Positions 4,881-8,536 of a stretch of DNA of 8,536 nucleotides are shown here, one piece after another; position 1 is the stretch's first letter; every line of letters begins with the position of its first letter. Below the pieces are notes generated by a model. The model did no database searches. It was not told the origin of the DNA and saw only the letters and a program-made list of their open reading frames with translations. The DNA is from Bacteroidetes bacterium UBA7368. GTDB lineage: Bacteria; Bacteroidota; Rhodothermia; Rhodothermales; UBA10348. Where the stretch lies: positions 1 through 8,536 of the forward strand of contig DKOG01000057.1 of the NCBI GenBank assembly GCA_002469915.1, in the 5' to 3' direction. A program made the position numbers and the translations under genes.

Positions 4881-7549
4881 TCCGAGATGCGATACGGAGC
4901 TGGAATGGGGAAACTCAATGTAAAGGTTGACCCTTTGCCTTTCTGACTCTTGGCACTCACCTTACCGTTCATCATCTCGACAAGTCGTTTGACCAAAGCG
5001 AGTCCAAGGCCTGTACCTTGATATTTTCGGTTTCTCCAGTCTTCCTCTTGCGAAAAGGCCTCAAACAATTGATCCAAATACGAGGCGGCGATGCCAACTC
5101 CCGTATCCTCAATTTCAACTACGGCTGAATCATTCACAGACTTTAGCAGGACGTTTATTTCACCTTCATCAGTAAACTTAACCGCATTGCTCAACAGATT
5201 GTCCAAAATCTGATTCAGTCTTCGAGACTCACCAAGAATGTGTAACTCATTGTCATGGACGCTTAGATTCAAGCGAAGCCCTTTACGCTCAGCAGAAGGC
5301 CGAATTTTTTCAACTGCGGCGCGCAATGAGGCAGCAACCGAAACTCGGGCCAATTGAATCGATGTTTTGCCCATTTCAATATTGGACAATTCAAACAGAT
5401 CGTGTACTAGTGCTTGAAGCTTCTGAGAGCGTTCACTAATGGCCGAGACGAACTCATAGATCTGCTCAGGGATGTCGGTAGTCAGTTCCTCCTCGAAATC
5501 CTCAAGCTCTTTCTGCAGGAGCTGCGAAAACCCGTTAACAGCGCCAAGCGGTGTCCTGATTTCGTGACTCATAGTAGCAATAAACGCCGTCTTACCGCGA
5601 TCAGAGGCTTCAGCCTCTTTTTTCGCCTGTAGCAAAACCAATTCAGCGGCTTTTTGCTCTGAAACATCAGAAATGATACCGTTTACGGCCGTCATTCCCG
5701 TTGCATCGCGTCTCGGCGTCGCGTGCTCGCGCAGCCAACGGGTAGATCCATCACGATGGCAAATTCGATACACAACGCGACTTTCGTGTCCTTCCATCAA
5801 CGTTTTATTATGTGCTCTAACAAGCGGAGAATCATCAACGTGAATAACTGACTCCATCCAATTGACTCCTCTAGAACTGTCCTCCATCAACTCCGAAGGC
5901 TGATAACCTGTCAGGAGTGCGAATTGAGATGTGGCAAAGTGATATCTACGAGAATGGTCTTTTCTGAGACTGAAACCGAACAAAGCGTCATCAATTGAGG
6001 CTACCGTCGTCTGGTAGCGTGCTCCCAATTGAATCCAGGAATACAGCGACTCGAATAACCCCGTCAGATCACGCATGGAATCTCGCTTGGCAAAATCAGG
6101 AGTAGCGATACTTTCGTCCCAAGTGAATACGAGATACCCGGCAAATTGAGCATTGTCATGAACGGGGGTGATCCAGCAATCATGACATTCAAATCGGGCA
6201 CAGATGGCGGCCGATTCGGGTGAACCATAGGAGATCAACTGACCTATTCCGGAAGACTCAACAAATGAGAGGTCACCTCGCGGAATAGATTCCGGCGAAG
6301 GCGGATCGGACAAATTAGACCAAGATGAGATTTCTACCAGACGATCCTTACTCACAGAAAGACCCATGAGGGATGCATAGGCCACACCCAAATTTTGACC
6401 TATCGCAGCAACCGCCGCATCTCTGAAAATGCGTGGATCAGGACTGGTCGTAGCCAGTTCGCGAAGCGTGTTTTTGACTTCTTCAGACCGCTCAAGCCTT
6501 TTGACCTCCGTATTTTTGAAGATCAACTCGGTGAGGTCTTCCATCAAGACAGCAGCACCAATCACATGCCCGTCCGGATGTAAAATGCCGGAGGCATGGA
6601 TTTGAACAAATCTAGATTGCTCACTTCCACCTATGCCCTTTAATTCAGTGGTAAACGTAAATGATTGGGTGGACGATAGAACAGATTGAAGATCTGCGCG
6701 AGCAGATTCATCAAGACAAGGTATTTTATTTAGCGATAATCCTAGCCAAGAAGCATCAGCTTGATCGCCCACAATTTGACGGAAATAATGATTCTCAAAG
6801 GTTACCCTGCCACTGGCGTCGAGATACAATATGCCAACTGGACCTTGCTCAAGAAATGACTGATAGAAGGATTCCTGAACGTAAGAACCATCCAAGAGCG
6901 TATCCTCTTCCCCGAACGTAAGGATGACAGCCTGAAACTCATCCCGAACCGAGTGTACAAGATGCAAAACTCCTATAGAAGACTGAGTGCCAAATCTCAC
7001 CGACGAATGCGCTGAACCGTCTCGCGCGGCCAGTTCCATTAATTCCGCTAGTTTCCACCGGTCTTCCGGGGCAATGAGCTCTGCAAGTGCAGGGCGTCCA
7101 AGACATTCTGATGGCATTACGTCTAATTCCCGAGCCGCTGCCTCATTTGCGTACCAGGCTTGACCTGAAGAATTGAGACAGAGAGCAGGCTGAGGGATGC
7201 GACCCATTAAGGCTCTAAAGGACACCTGGCCACTAGGTTCGGAGACTTTATGAGGCTCGTATCCCACCACAAACCAACCTTCTCCATTACCCTTCGCCAT
7301 GCCTTTAAGATGGAGACCGCCCTGCGTCACGGGTAACTCGACTGGAGCGTCCGTGCTCAGGCTATTCAACGCAATTTGCAAATCAGCGGGCATCTGACTG
7401 CCGACACGCCATCCCCAAGCCAATCGACCAAAGGGGTTAATTCCAGAAATAGCACCCGACTCAGAGACCTCAGCAAAAGCGAGATCCGCATCCGCCCGAT
7501 TGGTACCACTGGAGCTGGAAATAAATTGGAGTAAAGAGTCTAGCGACAT
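4820..7549 (-). CDS. soluble multi-PAS/GAF sensor histidine kinase
   Basis: This encodes a 909-residue histidine kinase without transmembrane segments or signal peptide, so probably a cytoplasmic sensor. The order is a divergent PAS-like N-terminus (about 20-100), PAS (about 112-215), PAS (about 228-342), GAF (about 355-505) and PAS of the PAS_3/PAC type (about 515-636, with D-G-S-T-R-W). HisKA follows (about 650-725, phospho-acceptor H662 in S-H-E-I-R-T-P-L), then HATPase_c (about 770-882). The ATPase has N784/N788 in the N box, D-T-G-V-G-I (815-820) and G-T-G-L-G-L (845-850), so the kinase core looks complete. A Ser-rich tail (about 889-909) is encoded in the region overlapping queG. No receiver domain and no response regulator gene are visible, so the partner is elsewhere. 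The GAF domain carries the cysteine cluster C-A-R-F-E-C-H-D-C (450-458). The gene lies 56 bases downstream of the MFS gene on the same strand, with no obvious promoter or Shine-Dalgarno sequence in the gap, so co-transcription is likely. The signal is unknown. Confidence 0.93.
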   Translation of the reverse strand: MSLDSLLQFISSSSGTNRADADLAFAEVSESGAISGINPFGRLAWGWRVGSQMPADLQIALNSLSTDAPVELPVTQGGLHLKGMAKGNGEGWFVVGYEPHKVSEPSGQVSFRALMGRIPQPALCLNSSGQAWYANEAAARELDVMPSECLGRPALAELIAPEDRWKLAELMELAARDGSAHSSVRFGTQSSIGVLHLVHSVRDEFQAVILTFGEEDTLLDGSYVQESFYQSFLEQGPVGILYLDASGRVTFENHYFRQIVGDQADASWLGLSLNKIPCLDESARADLQSVLSSTQSFTFTTELKGIGGSEQSRFVQIHASGILHPDGHVIGAAVLMEDLTELIFKNTEVKRLERSEEVKNTLRELATTSPDPRIFRDAAVAAIGQNLGVAYASLMGLSVSKDRLVEISSWSNLSDPPSPESIPRGDLSFVESSGIGQLISYGSPESAAICARFECHDCWITPVHDNAQFAGYLVFTWDESIATPDFAKRDSMRDLTGLFESLYSWIQLGARYQTTVASIDDALFGFSLRKDHSRRYHFATSQFALLTGYQPSELMEDSSRGVNWMESVIHVDDSPLVRAHNKTLMEGHESRVVYRICHRDGSTRWLREHATPRRDATGMTAVNGIISDVSEQKAAELVLLQAKKEAEASDRGKTAFIATMSHEIRTPLGAVNGFSQLLQKELEDFEEELTTDIPEQIYEFVSAISERSQKLQALVHDLFELSNIEMGKTSIQLARVSVAASLRAAVEKIRPSAERKGLRLNLSVHDNELHILGESRRLNQILDNLLSNAVKFTDEGEINVLLKSVNDSAVVEIEDTGVGIAASYLDQLFEAFSQEEDWRNRKYQGTGLGLALVKRLVEMMNGKVSAKSQKGKGSTFTLSFPIPAPYRISDHSSESGSGFSPDSSAFFRA

Positions 7550-7605
7550 AAAAGCAGATGCAGGAGAATCAGTTTCTCAGGTAACTGCCAATTCAGTGCC
7601 ACATT

Positions 7606-8536
7606 TTATACTTCGGGTACTTTTCCTTCGCGATAATCTGATTTTTCCGCTGGAATCGCTCTTATCGCCCAAAATAAGCCTATTATAGTTGAGGCCATTG
7701 CAAATCCCAGAACGGTACTTCTGAGAGAAATCAGTCCCATTTCAAGAACGAGACTCGCAAGGAGAATAGAAAGGGCTTCTACTCCCATAACGAGAAGCCA
7801 CTCCGTAGCAAACACCCTTCCCCGATATTGATCAATGGCTCGGCGCTGAAGTTGTACCGTAGAAAGGACCCAGTTCGCGCCCCCGGCTATATGCGCAAAA
7901 ATGATTGGGAAGATGACCATCCACGTCCATGGTATAAGTCCTAGCATGAAATATCCAAGCCCCGTAAGCATCATCGATGCGCCAATAACGACGACCCAAT
8001 TACGCTCATTTTTAAATAGACTGCGCGCGACTATGGGACCGATTCCGGTCCCTATGCCGCGCGCAGCAAAGACCAAACCGATGGCTGCTGCCTGATGCTC
8101 CGGATACATAGAGTCACCTACCAAGGCCAACATATAGATAAGCCCGCCGCCTCCGATCGCCCAAACACCCTTCACACTTGCCATCCTACTAATAGCCGGA
8201 TGGCTTCTCAGATATCGCCACCCTTCGACGACTTCCCGATGGGCTGTACGAATGAGCGAACCACGAGGCTTTGAATCTGTCTCCTGGGGAATAGTCGTTC
8301 GGTAGATGAACCATGCAGAAAGCAGGTAGCTCAGGCTATCTAAAATAAAAACGGCTTTAAGCCCGAACAGCTCTGCCGCAAATCCACCGGCCGCAGCCCC
8401 AAAGGCCAACAGTACCGACCAGGTGGCCGACATAATCGCGTTGGCCGTCACCAGGTCTTCTTTCTTTGTTACGTTTGGGATCGAAGCACTTTGAGCCGGA
8501 TGAAATACCGATCCCACCACAACCTGCACAGTCGTG
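7606..8536 (-). CDS. MFS transporter, N-terminal part outside the window
   Basis: The frame is open to the right edge, so this is the C-terminal 309 or so residues of a longer protein. About eight hydrophobic membrane segments are visible. A 12-segment major facilitator would therefore be missing roughly its first four. Near the visible start, H-P-A-Q-S-A-S-I-P-N-V, then the acidic/basic K-K-E-D-L-V-T-A-N-A, matches the P-A-r-x-A-x-i-P stretch typical of the MFS_3/EntS-like exporter family. R-G-R-V-F-A-T near the third-last segment also fits. The GTG at 8529 should not be taken as the start, because the family N-terminus normally lies far upstream. The likely role is proton-driven export of a small molecule from the inner membrane, with substrate unknown. 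The gene ends 56 bases before the kinase start, same strand. Confidence 0.88.
   Translation of the reverse strand, partial: TTVQVVVGSVFHPAQSASIPNVTKKEDLVTANAIMSATWSVLLAFGAAAGGFAAELFGLKAVFILDSLSYLLSAWFIYRTTIPQETDSKPRGSLIRTAHREVVEGWRYLRSHPAISRMASVKGVWAIGGGGLIYMLALVGDSMYPEHQAAAIGLVFAARGIGTGIGPIVARSLFKNERNWVVVIGASMMLTGLGYFMLGLIPWTWMVIFPIIFAHIAGGANWVLSTVQLQRRAIDQYRGRVFATEWLLVMGVEALSILLASLVLEMGLISLRSTVLGFAMASTIIGLFWAIRAIPAEKSDYREGKVPEV

Noticed and set aside
1..8536. Mobile element, CRISPR array, defence island or tRNA
   Set aside because: No transposase, integrase, terminal inverted repeats, regularly spaced repeats, nuclease/defence proteins or cloverleaf sequence were found on either strand.

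Overview
The window looks like an ordinary chromosomal stretch from a Gram-negative bacterium of the Bacteroidota/Rhodothermota kind (Rhodothermia or Balneolia-like). Two things point there. First, none of the six chosen start codons has a convincing Shine-Dalgarno sequence. Second, two consecutive genes encode OmpA-like envelope proteins of a type I associate with that group: one carries two PKD domains, the other a predicted beta-barrel and a proline-rich linker. The placement is inference from protein style, not a database result. No rRNA, tRNA, CRISPR array, insertion sequence or phage gene is visible, and coding style looks uniform throughout.

Layout, left to right. The left edge may hold the first seven codons of a gene on the minus strand. 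Next is a minus-strand gene for a membrane-anchored M23 (LytM-type) metallopeptidase (49-954). A 166-base divergent intergenic region (955-1120) follows, with a candidate promoter for rpsT (ribosomal protein S20, 1121-1372, plus strand) and a 9-bp hairpin in front of the M23 gene. rpsT ends in an intrinsic terminator. A second promoter candidate of similar architecture then precedes the PKD-OmpA lipoprotein gene (1524-2462). That gene ends in a very strong 15-bp terminator hairpin preceded by a second hairpin. The gap 2463-2678 (216 bases, the longest in the window) holds these hairpins and presumably the promoter of the next gene, but I could not fix a convincing promoter there. The beta-barrel/OmpA-like gene (2679-3812) follows, then queG (epoxyqueuosine reductase, 3900-4880). 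No intrinsic terminator is apparent between these two.

On the minus strand from the right edge come an MFS transporter (7606-8536, N-terminus outside the window) and, 55 bases downstream, a 909-residue soluble PAS/GAF sensor histidine kinase (4820-7549). The kinase and queG are convergent, and their coding ends overlap by 61 bases.

Functionally, three genes serve the cell envelope (the M23 peptidase and two OmpA-like proteins), two serve translation (S20 and tRNA queuosine synthesis), and the transporter/kinase pair may be co-transcribed. I see no evidence for a defence island, biosynthetic cluster or new multi-gene system. The items most worth a second look are the two OmpA-like domains lacking the usual peptidoglycan-binding aspartate, a cysteine cluster in the kinase GAF domain, the queG/kinase overlap, and the hairpin ahead of the M23 gene.
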